DNA of 54,457 bases, from positions 951,456 to 1,005,912 of the forward strand of contig BFEA01000130.1 in assembly GCA_003427395.1 (NCBI GenBank). The letters are read 5' to 3'. The notes under the pieces are model-generated. The model did not search any database. It had not been told where the DNA came from and was given only the letters and a program-made list of their open reading frames with translations. Numbering within the stretch: position 1 is the stretch's first letter; each line of letters begins with the position of its first letter. The position numbers and the translations under genes are program-made. This DNA comes from Chara braunii. Taxonomy: Eukaryota > Streptophyta > Charophyceae > Charales > Characeae. Shown one piece after another: positions 41,709-50,740 of the stretch.

Positions 41709-43668
41709 GGATATGAATCCTAGGTTAGGGTGTTGTCCGTCTTCAGGGGCACAACTTGGACGTGTCATCAAGTACAATCAAGGCACAGTTATCGCCATCA
41801 CAATGAGGCTATCAGGGGCGCTGTTCGTTATCAAGCTGATGCTCGTCATCATCATCATCAAGGTCTGCTAGCATCGTCATGACGTTAGCTGTCATCATTA
41901 GGATATTATCTGTTATCATCACGGGAGGTGAGGGTGTGACTAGTCGTTTTTCATCACCATTAGGTCACCATCAAAGCACAGGTCGTCATTTCCAGGAGGT
42001 TGTAGCTATCTATCAGCAAAAAGTGATTGTCATCCAAGTATTCGTAATTGCTTGTCATTCTAATCATCATTACAGCTCTGTGTGGGCTTTGTCATTACCA
42101 GCGTCATCATCGCAGTGTTGCTCGTCATTACCACCATCTGTAGCATCACCATCATCATCATTATCATTCTCATCACCATCATCCTTATAAAATATTTCCC
42201 TTAACTGCACTCCTCATTAGTGGGATGTCACCGATATCATCTGCAGGCGAATCTGCTCGCCAATATCATCCTTAAAATCTCCAGTCTTAGGGTACTGTTC
42301 TCGGCCACCCATCCAATCACAAGTCATCAATATCATCATCGTCATTACCACCATCTGTGGCAGTATCATCGATATCATTATCATCATCATTACTATCATC
42401 CTTATAAAAATCATCATTAATCCAATCTCTCATGAGGGGGTCATTACCGATATCATCTGCAGGTGAGTTCGCTCGCCAATACTCTCCTTATAACCCTTTG
42501 TCCTAGGGCACTGTTCTTGTCAGCAATTAATATTTTCTTTTCCGACACTTTTACCATGATTCTCCTTTTTTCATGTTCACTCTCTTGAGAGTTTCCATCC
42601 TGGGATCTCCATCACAAAATCTTACTCAACTCTACACTGCCTCTCATGAGATTTTTCTCTAGGTTAATTGGTCGCTTCATCTGAGGGGTGTGTTCAGTCG
42701 GGATAGGGCTTTTGTGGTCACGGTGTGGATTCTTGGGGGAAGGGTGGGGGTTGGTATTGGGGAGCCTTACTGTACAGGGGCGCTGGCGCTGTAAGGTGGG
42801 AGGTTGCTGCCCTGTCGGGGGTGGGGCAGATTTGTGGTTTGTCCTTGTCTGGGGCCGGGGTGGGAGAGTTGGTCGCCTTCAACCCCGGCGGGGGCAGTTA
42901 GGGACAAGGGCAGGGGATTGGATGCCTTTGCAGATGGGGGGGAAGGAGGGGGTCTGTTCCAGGTCGGGGCCGAGGTGGTTTTCCTCGGCGGTGGCAGCAT
43001 GGAACAGGGTTTGCGGGCAGGGGGAAGTTTCTCTGCGCGATGACCTTTGGACGCTTCTTGGACAAAGTATGGTATATTAAGCCTTTCGGAGTTCTGAAAG
43101 CTAGAGCAGCATTTGGTCTTCTTCTTTATTAGGATATTCGATTTTAGAGATGGTTGCACCTGGACTGACATCGGCAGCGCTTCTTTGTTTTGTGCCCTCA
43201 GTTTGCCGCTGCCAGAACGACGTTGGCCGGAGTTGGGGTGTTTTGGCCTATAACCTGCAACGGCAGGAGTGTGAGGCCTTATCGAGAGATCTGGGGTTTG
43301 CCGAGGGAGGAAGGTAAGCCAGTGGCGAATTGTGGGGGACCGCCTTGACACCCTATGGGGTCGGGGATAGTCTTGGTGGTGAGAAGAGGTCAGCTATGGA
43401 TGATGTTGGTCTGGTCAGTACTGTCTTTGAGTAGTAATGTCCTGGTATAGGGAGGCTAGGAGTTGCTCTATGTTTAGGAAGCTGGAATGGCTGCTATAGC
43501 ATAATATTCAATTTCTTAGTTCTTCATAAAAAAAAAATTATTAGCTGAAGCCGGGTAATGGCCCCGGCACCTCATATGTTGTGTAACAATTCATGTGGGA
43601 CGCTGGACTCGGTTTCCAGCACGTGTTGCTCCAGTGCTCCCCTAGAATAGATTGGAGCAAATTGTCCC

Positions 43669-43697
<29 letters not shown>
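41709..43697 (+). mobile_element. Large non-autonomous retroelement, (TCA)-rich / G-rich, copy 1
   Basis: A 2.0-kb unit is bounded by a 21-bp TSD and ends in a poly-A run of about 28. Parts are a degenerate TCA-rich minisatellite (41758-42500, units such as ATCATCA plus AGGGCGCTGTTCG), a CT-rich spacer, a G-rich block (42690-43075), a unit with GCCAGAACGACGTTGGCCGG (43208-43310), the segment GAAGCCGGGTAATGGCCCCG (43545-43564) and the two-hairpin motif (43597-43658). No protein is encoded. TSD, poly-A and tail motif show that it moved by target-primed reverse transcription, probably with the machinery of the LINE family seen at 29517-32420. Confidence 0.8.
43597..43658 (+). repeat. Two-hairpin 3' motif, copy 7, end of TCA-rich element 1
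   Basis: GGGACGCTGGACTCGG, TTTCCAGCACG, then a small duplication (TTGCTCCAGTGCTCCCCTAG) and AATAGATTGGAGC, followed by poly-A. Confidence 0.8.
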
Positions 43698-43699
<2 letters not shown>

Positions 43700-43718
43700 T
43701 TACTTCAAGAAATCATGA
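43698..43718 (+). repeat. 21-bp target-site duplication (right) of TCA-rich element 1
   Basis: Identical to 41688-41708, directly after the poly-A. Confidence 0.9.
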
Positions 43719-43752
43719 TGTTGACTGGAATCCAAGTTGGCAAACACCACTT

Positions 43753-43785
43753 TCTTATACACATCTAGATGTGTATAAGAGACAG
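43753..43785. other. Nextera mate-pair junction adapter left in the assembly (artefact)
   Basis: The sequence has a Tn5 mosaic end at 43767-43785 (AGATGTGTATAAGAGACAG, all 19 bases). Its inverted partner lies before it (TCTTATACACATCT, 43753-43766). Two mosaic ends joined head to head are the circularisation junction of Nextera mate-pair libraries. This is library sequence, not genome. Confidence 0.97.
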
Positions 43786-43878
43786 GAGTATAACTTGACA
43801 TTGAAAATACCACCCACATCCTAGGTTACTTCAAGAAATCATGATGTTGACTGGAATCCAAGTTGGCAAACACCACTT
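43786..43878 (+). other. Duplicate of the insertion flanks: empty-site sequence of TCA-rich element 1
   Basis: After the adapter, the left flank of the element (GAGTATAACTTGACATTGAA..., as at 41650-41708) continues directly into the right flank (TGTTGACTGGAATCCAAG..., as at 43719-43752) with one copy of the 21-bp target. It is exactly what an allele or paralogous locus without the insertion would look like. Confidence 0.85.
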
Positions 43879-43883
43879 CCACA

Positions 43884-43994
43884 TTACCGCCTTCGCCCTC
43901 AATAGAACGCCATGTCACTATCGAGTCTATCGTAGTATCTAGACTGAAAATTGTCCCAATTACAGCTACAATGGCTGGCCCTCTATTCGGCTAC
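43884..43994. mobile_element. Palindromic MITE, copy 3 (degenerate)
   Basis: TTACCGCCTTCGCCCTCAAT and AGAACGCCATGTCACTAT at the left, ATGGCTGGCCCTCTATTCGG at the right. Same layout and size as the 114-bp copy at 37841, with many changes. Confidence 0.55.
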
Positions 43995-44189
43995 TAGTAT
44001 TTCCACGTGCCAGCAGTGGGCACATACTTGACAAGTATCTTTGCGCATTGGCATCTTGACACCCCTCACCATCAACCAAAAGTCAAACAAAAGAAAGAGA
44101 GTTCAGAAGTGATGTCCTTGAGTTCATCACGTAACCCGTCATTGGATAATTTTTGATTTGAATCGGAAAGTATGCCGCATTGCTCGGCG

Positions 44190-44193
<4 letters not shown>

Positions 44194-44234
<41 letters not shown>
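44194..44234 (+). repeat. (AG)n microsatellite
   Basis: About 20 AG units. Confidence 0.95.
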
Positions 44235-44239
<5 letters not shown>

Positions 44240-44441
44240 TGTGAATAGTTTGAGTGGATATTTTGCTGGTCGCCACGAAAAGTTTTTTTTTTTCTTTTTT
44301 TGGTTGTCATGAAACCTAGGGCTCAGTTGGGGGAGACGTCCCTTCTGGATGTACCAACCACCCCTTCGTTTTCGTCCCCCAATTAACTTTCATGCCTGCT
44401 TGCAATTTCAAATTCGTATGGGATGGCGTTGAGAAAAATGT

Positions 44442-44919
44442 TACATTCCTTTCTGTGGCCTTAAATACTACGGTGAGATCATCAGGAAGCGTTGAGCAGA
44501 TCGGGAACTTGAACAAGTATTGGGGTAGACGGGATATGAATCCTATCGATATCTTCCCTTAGTTCGTGCCGGTAGTAGGGTATTCAAGGATATGACTGTA
44601 AGGAAGAGGGAGTGTGTTATTGGGTCCCCTTGTTTAGTTGACCTTTGTAATTTGAAAGGGTTCAATAAGTAACATTGATTACATTCCTTTCTGTGGCCTT
44701 AAATACTACGGTGAGATCATCAGGAAGCGTTGAGCAGATCGGGAACTTGAACAAGTATTCGGGTAGACGGGATATGAATCCTATCGATATCTTCCCTTAC
44801 TTCGTGCCGGTAGTAGGGTATCCAAGGATATGACTGTAAGGAAGAGGGACTGTGTTATTGGGTCCTCTTGTTTAGTTGACCTTTGTAATTTGAAAGGGTT
44901 TAATAAGTAACATTGATTG
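44442..44919 (+). repeat. 239-bp tandem duplication within LINE remnant
   Basis: Units 44442-44680 and 44681-44919 differ at about six positions by eye. Each covers the segment from the QGDP motif to the DD box of the minus-strand LINE. Confidence 0.9.
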
Positions 44920-45273
44920 TTGAACAACCTTGAACAAGAATTGTAATGGAATATCATATAGATCCATTGCATAAACTAACGGCCATATGTTAAATTTATG
45001 CAAGCATCCGTCCAAAAATACCCAGTCAAGATGGCCGTACACTTCATCAAAGACAAAGACTCTAAGTAGAATTGCGACCATTTCGCCCATGTGTTTGACC
45101 AACCCAATAATCTCATTAACCAGGAGTATGTTGTCATGTACATGTCGGTCATGCATTAACCCAGTCTGATTCACATTACTAATTTCAGGCAGTAACTGAG
45201 TCAAAAATCGGTGTTCCTAATTTTTATGGGTGTACGCTGGTGGAGCAAAAACATACTAGGCTTTAGTTCGTAG

Positions 45274-45287
45274 GAATTGTTTATTGT
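45274..45287 (+). repeat. Possible target-site duplication (left) of TCA-rich element 2
   Basis: GAATTGTTTATTGT, one mismatch to GAACTGTTTATTGT at 48000-48013. Confidence 0.65.
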
Positions 45288-46142
45288 GTTGGAGGCAGCG
45301 GTGCGGTGCGACCGGGAGCGCCGCGCCACTCCGCTATCGACATGAGCCGGCTTGTGAGTTGGTGGCGCCTTGTCGGCATGGCTCCCGACAAGGAATATCG
45401 AGGAGGTGATGTGGGTGATGGCGCGAGGTTCCGCTGGTCTTGTTTGGCGCGGCCATTGAAGTGATGCTTCGGATGAAAGTTCTTCCAACCTTGATAACCT
45501 AGGCTGAAGAGGTATCTTGCTCTGTGCTTCGTTTATGGTGGTCACGGGTTGACACGCTGGAGGAAGGGGAGGCTGTTGGGGTGATTAGGATAGTCTTCAT
45601 GAGATCTTGGGCATGGTAGTGGCCCTGCTCCTATGTTCTTGCACGAATCTAATGGAGGTCGGTTGGGCAGTGTGGGCAGAAAGTGAGGAGCATCTTCTCA
45701 TGCGGAGTGGGAGGTTACAAGCTGGAGCGTCAAAAAGAGATGGCGGTTTCATGTGTTCTTTTGAGCTGGTTCAACGGTTAAAGACATGGAAGCAGGTAGC
45801 GGCACAATTCGTCATCATCAGGGTGCTGCTCGTCATCACCATCATCATCATCATCGACAGGGTGTAGTTCAACATCATCATGGTAATGGTTAGTCATCAC
45901 CATCATCATCATTAGGGTACTGCTCGCTATCATCATCAAGGTGTAGGTCTTTACTCCAGGGGTGTTGTTCGTTACTCATCGTTGTTCTACCATCATCAAT
46001 AGTTCACCATCATAGAGCGCGGTTGGCGAAGTTCATCATCATAGGGCGCCGCTTATCTTTATCATCATCATAATTAGGTTATCATCAAAGGTGCTCGTCA
46101 TCAGCACCATTATCATCTTGTTGTCATCACAGGGCACGGTGT

Positions 46143-46143
46143 G

Positions 46144-46210
<67 letters not shown>
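46143..46210 (+). repeat. (TCA)n microsatellite
   Basis: About 22 perfect TCA units within the larger TCA-rich block. Confidence 0.95.
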
Positions 46211-47085
46211 TAGGTTATCATCAAAGGTGGTCGTCATCAGCACCATCATCATCTTGTTGTCAGCACAGGGCGCGGTGTATCATCATCATCATCAGCAGCA
46301 GCAGCAGCATTGACATCATCAGTATCATCATTATCATCATCTTTTTGTAATCATAGGGTCAGCAACATCATTCGGTCTCACTCTCATCACTACCATCATC
46401 ATCAGCATCATCATCAGTTTGTCATCATTAGATGTTTGCTCTTCAAGGCATTGTTTGCCGTTCACATCCGCAGGTGAGTTGATCATCACTATCATCCTCA
46501 TTATCATCATTTTTAGGGTGCTTTTTGTCGTCATCAGCAAAATAAAAAAAAAAAATTCATCTACCTTTCTTCATCAGGACTTTCAGAATTTTCTGATTAG
46601 ATCGTTCCCGGAGGGTTAAACAGTAGAAAGGGGGAGGGGGGAGCTCTATCTTGCAGGGGCATCACAAGGCGGGGGGTGAATGCCTCAAAGAAGGTACGGG
46701 CGGAGTAGGGGGTTGCCCTATTCAGGGGTAGGGGCTGGTGTGTGGGTCAATATAAGTCCCGGCGGAGGTAGGAATGGGCAAGGGGCTGAGGGGGCATGCT
46801 TTAGGTGGGAATTGCGTGCTCCTGGGGAAAGGGGGGTAGAGAGTTGGTCCTATATTGGGGCCGAGGGAGAGTGGGTGACTCACCTCGCCGGAGGCAGTGT
46901 AAGGCTGAGGAGGGAGGGGTAGGGGGAGGGAGGGGCAATCTTTCTTGAATAAGTCTATCATGTAGATTAAGTTTATTATTTCTTTTCATTTGGTTTGCTG
47001 CTCGAGGATGTTGTAGGAATAGGTGCTATCTGGCAATTCTTCTGTGATCCTCCGAAGGGTGGTTGGAAGTTTGGTGGCCCTCGAA

Positions 47086-47700
47086 GACCAATGCTGGAGC
47101 AACGCTGGCCGGAGCAGGAGCCAGGTGGCACAACTCTGTGACCTAGCTTAGTGGGGGCGTGAGGCCTGGTAGAGAGCTCTGGGGGGCTGTGTGTGCGGGG
47201 GCAGTCTCAGTGGGGATCGGGGGTCATAACTGGAGCAATGCTGGCCAGTGTTGGAGCAAGGTGGTGCAACTCTGTAACCGAACCTGATGGGAGCATGAGG
47301 CCTGAAAGAGCTTCGGTTCGTGCTGAAAACAGTCATGCTGGTGGTGGTCGTAGGTGGATTGAATAGGTTTCACCTATGTGATCTGTAGGTGGTTGTTAAG
47401 GACTTTAGGGACTCTTAGCAACCCATCCTAGGCGGTTTTGAAACGGTTATACTCAGTGATCTGCGGTTGTTCGATGCCAGAACGACGTTGGCCGATGTTG
47501 GGGTGTTGCCCTGTAACCTGTTGATGCAAGAGCGTGAGGCCTGGTAGAGAGATCTGGGGATACTTTGGGGTGGGCATCCCAAGGGACAACTAAGGTTTGC
47601 TGTTGGGACGACGCTGGTCGGAGCTGGGGCGAGTTGTGTTGCCCTGTAACTCAGCAGGTTGGGGGTGTGAGGCCTGGAAGAGCTCAACAGGGAGTAAGAC
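47086..47700 (+). repeat. Degenerate tandem array in TCA-rich element 2
   Basis: About four units built on GCTGGCCGGAGCAGG, GCAACTCTGTGACC and GCGTGAGGCCTGGTAGAGAG, at roughly 47092, 47235, 47480 and 47607. Spacing is uneven (about 120-250 bp). One matching unit is in element 1 at 43208-43310. Confidence 0.65.
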
Positions 47701-47910
47701 TGTGTTGGAAAGTCTTAGAAGGGTTTGTTAGGAATTCTGAGAGTTGTGAGTATTCGTAGGACCTCTGTGGCAGCCTACGACATGAGTAGTTCCTTAATAG
47801 GTCATTAGATATTCACAGACTGATCTCAGTCGAAACCGGGTAATGGCCCCAGTATATCAAATGATCTCAAATGTTCTCAAATGTTCTTAATGATCTGTAC
47901 AATTCGATAT

Positions 47911-47964
47911 GGGACGCTGGGCCCGGTTCCCAGCACGTGCTGCTCCCCACGAATAGACTGGAGC
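47911..47964 (+). repeat. Two-hairpin 3' motif, copy 8, end of TCA-rich element 2
   Basis: GGGACGCTGGGCCCGG, TTCCCAGCACG, GCTCCCCACGAATAGACTGG, closing AGC, then a T-run and A-run to 47999. Confidence 0.85.
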
Positions 47965-47999
47965 ATTTGCTTTTTTTTTTTTTTTTAAAGAAAAAAAAA

Positions 48000-48013
48000 G
48001 AACTGTTTATTGT
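48000..48013 (+). repeat. Possible target-site duplication (right) of TCA-rich element 2
   Basis: GAACTGTTTATTGT directly after the A-run. Confidence 0.65.
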
Positions 48014-48217
48014 TTCTCTCTAACTCACGTCTCCTTATTGAGATCACACAAGTAGGGGTGAGTCGCAATTGACTAAGTGGGGTAAGTAGATGAATGAATA
48101 TCACATGTCCTGTTGGTGATGGGGCTAGCTGGTAGGATGACAATAGCGCACGACAAAACCAGAGATGGTGACTCCATTGCAACAAGTCGTGCGAGAGTTG
48201 GGTGAGGGGATCGATGG

Positions 48218-48442
48218 GTGGTCCTGGGTGTTGAGCATGAGACTCGTCAGCTCATTGGAAGTATGAGAGTTTTAAAAATAGCAAGTGATGAAATGACGAG
48301 ACAATATATAGATTTGTTGTTGGATGTTGGGAATAGAGTACATCTTAGGATCATTCATACTGAACAAGCTGCAATTAGACTACCAGCTGAGATTTATATG
48401 GATACCCTTATTTATGATTTGATTTCATTGACATTTTTATGA
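48218..48442 (+). pseudogene. Helitron helicase-like fragment (plus strand)
   Basis: MRVLKIASDEMTRQYIDLLL, DVGNR, then AAIRLPAEIYMDTLIYDLIS. This resembles the region between the helicase motifs of Helitron Rep/Hel proteins ('...FLLDVGNG ... IRLP ... LID.VF'). Helitrons are rolling-circle transposons. The fragment ends abruptly at 48442. Confidence 0.5.
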
Positions 48443-48559
48443 TATTTGAGAACACATTGATAATGCAGAACATTGTTTCTTTTTTTTGTCGCTAATGCAT
48501 TTAAAATCAAATGGCCTTTGTGAATCACCTATGAGGAATGAATGAGAAAATGTTAATAG

Positions 48560-49215
48560 CTGGAAAAAAGTTCGAGAATTATGACGAGGATAACAAATAA
48601 CTCATTCCAAAAATTTGTAGTACACTATTTTTGGTAATGGAATTGTTATCAAGCAATGCAACACGAAAGTTGTTGTTAAGATGTCCAACACGTGATAGAG
48701 CAACATACATCTGCACATCAGCAGAAACCGACTTTAGTAGCCAAACCCCTTCTAATGAGATCGTTTGTCTTTGTGGCTTGTTTATCTCCATGGCAAAAAC
48801 AAAATGCGGTAGAAATCGCTTCCCTAGCTATTTGAAGCCAGTTATATCAGCGTCATTTGTCGAGTCAATTCTTGAGATTAGTGTCTTCCTATCGATGCAC
48901 ATGATTGTCACTTCCAATATGTCGTCGTTAACGATTTCATCAAGAATAAGCCTTGTGTCATTGCAAAGCCCTTCGAAAGGTGACAAATTTCGTAGAAGCA
49001 TTATTAGTGCACCAATCTTCAAATGCGTTATATGCGATGGCAGTCCAAATTTATCAAGAGAGTTTTAGAACTCTTGCTCATTGGCAAGTGCATTATCATC
49101 TGTGTAATGATAATAAAACTAAAGAGTAGATGTTGCTTCCCAATAAAACCATTCAGTACACTATTATGAACGCAATGATCTGCATCGCCATTAGTTGGGT
49201 ATAAATGACGATATA
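48560..49215 (-). pseudogene. Helitron PIF1-type helicase C-terminus (minus strand)
   Basis: From high to low: YPTNGDADHCVHNSVLNGFI, then KIGALIMLLRNLSPFEGLCN with DTRLILDEIVNDDILEVTIM, then FVFAMEINKPQRQTI (motif V, usually AMTINKSQGQT) and VQMYVALSRVGHLNNNFRVA (motif VI with the Arg finger). These are typical of Helitron helicases, which unwind the donor strand. Motifs I-IV and the Rep domain are not present. It faces the plus-strand fragment, so the element has been inverted or two copies lie end to end. Confidence 0.75.
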
Positions 49216-49220
49216 TATAC

Positions 49221-49256
49221 ACACACACACACACACACAGACACACACACACACAT
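49221..49256 (+). repeat. (CA)n microsatellite
   Basis: About 17 CA units with one GA interruption, after a short TA run. Confidence 0.95.
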
Positions 49257-49289
49257 AAATAATCCGTGAAATCTTATTATCTTTACGAA

Positions 49290-49760
49290 AGAACAATGAG
49301 TCTAATTGTTAACAATTGGGGTTTCTCGAGAGCAAATGGAGTTGCAGACATAAGAGGTCAAAATATTTTCTTCCTCTCCTTTCTACATTTCATTTTTTTC
49401 CCCTTCTTCGTTTTTGTACGTCTCTTCCTCTTCCTTTTTCTACTTCTTCTTATGTCTTCCCTCTTCCACCTTCCTCCTCCTTCCTTTCTTTCCTGTTGGT
49501 AATTCCTATAAACATCACTTCACAATGCTCACATTCCATTTTTTCCTTCTTTTTTTTTGAACCCCTAAGTTTAAAGAACAAGAGAGGAATCCGATCAGGG
49601 TTGTGCTTGATTTCATTGTTGTCAATCTCCGAACACCACAAAACAAATAATCTGCTTTGAAATGGTTTCCATATATGGTGACGTCTAAAGAATTCGAAGG
49701 AAGATTAGTTTACCCAAGTAACATAAATGAGCATTTTGCCATTTTGTCAATTTTGTCCCC
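49290..49760 (+). repeat. Repeat R2, copy 1
   Basis: Aligns with 50245-50740: GCAGACATAAGAG / GCAGACATAAAGAG, a CT-rich middle, ATCACTTCACAATGCTCACA / ATCACTGCACAATGTTCACA, TTCCAT, then TGTGCTTGATTTCATTGTTG / TGTGCTCGATATGATTGTTG and TTAGTTTACCCAAGTAAC / TTAGTTTACACAAATAAC. Confidence 0.75.
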
Positions 49761-49855
49761 ATTGTTTGCGGGTTGATTGGTAGGGAAACTGGTGAACTAA
49801 TAGAGCCTCTGTAGCTTTTCTTTTGGGGGACTGATCGATCTCCGAAGGCAGATAG

Positions 49856-49860
49856 ATATA

Positions 49861-49902
<42 letters not shown>

Positions 49903-49914
49903 GATAGATATATC

Positions 49915-49955
<41 letters not shown>

Positions 49956-50046
49956 GTAGAAAGATAGATAGACAGATAGATATATCGATAGAAAGATAGA
50001 TAGGTAGAAAGATAGGTAGAAAGATAGATAGACAGATAGATATATC

Positions 50047-50091
<45 letters not shown>
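49856..50091 (+). repeat. (TA)n(GATA)n compound microsatellite
   Basis: TATATATA followed by about 55 GATA-type units with TATCGATA and GGTAGAAAGATA variants; an internal block GATAGACAGATAGATATATC is repeated. Tetranucleotide arrays of this length are rare relative to the AG/CT tracts around it. Confidence 0.95.
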
Positions 50092-50127
50092 GTGGATGGT
50101 AAGATAGATAGGAGGATATGTAGATAG

Positions 50128-50130
<3 letters not shown>

Positions 50131-50206
<76 letters not shown>
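50131..50206 (+). repeat. (CA)n(GA)n microsatellite
   Basis: About 24 CA then about 14 GA units, continuing the GATA array after a short spacer. Confidence 0.95.
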
Positions 50207-50210
<4 letters not shown>

Positions 50211-50244
50211 TGAGCGGGCAAAGATTATTCGGAGAAGAACGTTG

Positions 50245-50740
50245 AATCCAGTTGGCAACAGTTGCGGGTTGTCCAAACTATATGGAACCGCAGACATAAA
50301 GAGCAACAAAGATTCTCTTCCTATCCTCCTTTTCTTCCTCTTCTTCCCTTTCTCCCTCTCTTGCTACTTCTTCCTTCTTCCGTTTTCCTTTATCCGCTTT
50401 CTTCCTTCATTTTTGCCTACTTCCTCTTTTACTTCTCCCTGTCTTTCGTCTTTCTTATTCGTATGAAGTTACTATGAATATCACTGCACAATGTTCACAT
50501 TCCATTCTTTTTGTCTGCAATGTTTTCTTCTTCTTTTTTTCTCAGTTTAAAACAACAGATGAACTGGATTGTGCTCGATATGATTGTTGCCAAATTGCCA
50601 ATCTTTAAACATCACAAAAGAAATATTTTCTGCTTATATGTTTTTTTTTGCCATACATGGCCACATCTTTGGTTTTCAAATGTGAATTAGTTTACACAAA
50701 TAACTCTTTTTTTTTTTTTAGTCAGCATTTCACTGATTTT
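50245..50740 (+). repeat. Repeat R2, copy 2
   Basis: Partner of 49290-49760 in the same orientation. The GATA/CA/GA array lies between the two copies. Confidence 0.75.

Larger units (their letters stand above)
44316..45287 (-). pseudogene. LINE RT remnant (minus strand)
   Basis: From high to low coordinate: LLPEISNVNQTGLMHDRHVH and DNILLVNEII, FVFDEVYGHLDWVFLDGCLH (first catalytic Asp replaced: DFxKAYD-type motif reads FDEVYGH), KQEDPITQSLFLTVISLDTL (the QGDP-type motif), and CSTLPDDLTVVFKATERNV (catalytic PDD box in place of YADD) followed by LKLQAGMKVNWGTKTKGWLV. This is the order of a non-LTR RT. A 239-bp tandem duplication and frameshifts break it. TCA-rich element 2 is inserted at its upstream side (45287/45288). 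Confidence 0.8.
45288..47999 (+). mobile_element. Large non-autonomous retroelement, (TCA)-rich / G-rich, copy 2
   Basis: 2.7 kb, between 14-bp direct repeats with one mismatch. Order is a GC-rich 5' part (45288-45780), a TCA-rich minisatellite (45808-46540), a G-rich block (46620-46945), a degenerate tandem array (47086-47700), ACCGGGTAATGGCCCCAG (47837-47854), two-hairpin motif (47911-47964) and a T/A-rich tail. Same order as copy 1 with an extra 5' part, so copy 1 is probably 5' truncated. No conserved protein. Confidence 0.7.

Noticed and set aside
43753-43785. Natural Tn5-like transposon end
   Set aside because: Exact engineered mosaic end joined to its inverted copy, with a duplicated flank, is a library adapter signature.
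46143-46210. CRISPR-like array in the TCA block
   Set aside because: Units are short simple-sequence repeats in a eukaryotic retroelement, without regular unique spacers or cas genes.
49685-50309. Frames of 140-178 codons rich in Tyr/Leu/Ser/Ile
   Set aside because: Translation of the GATA/CA/GA array; no start context or flanking domain.
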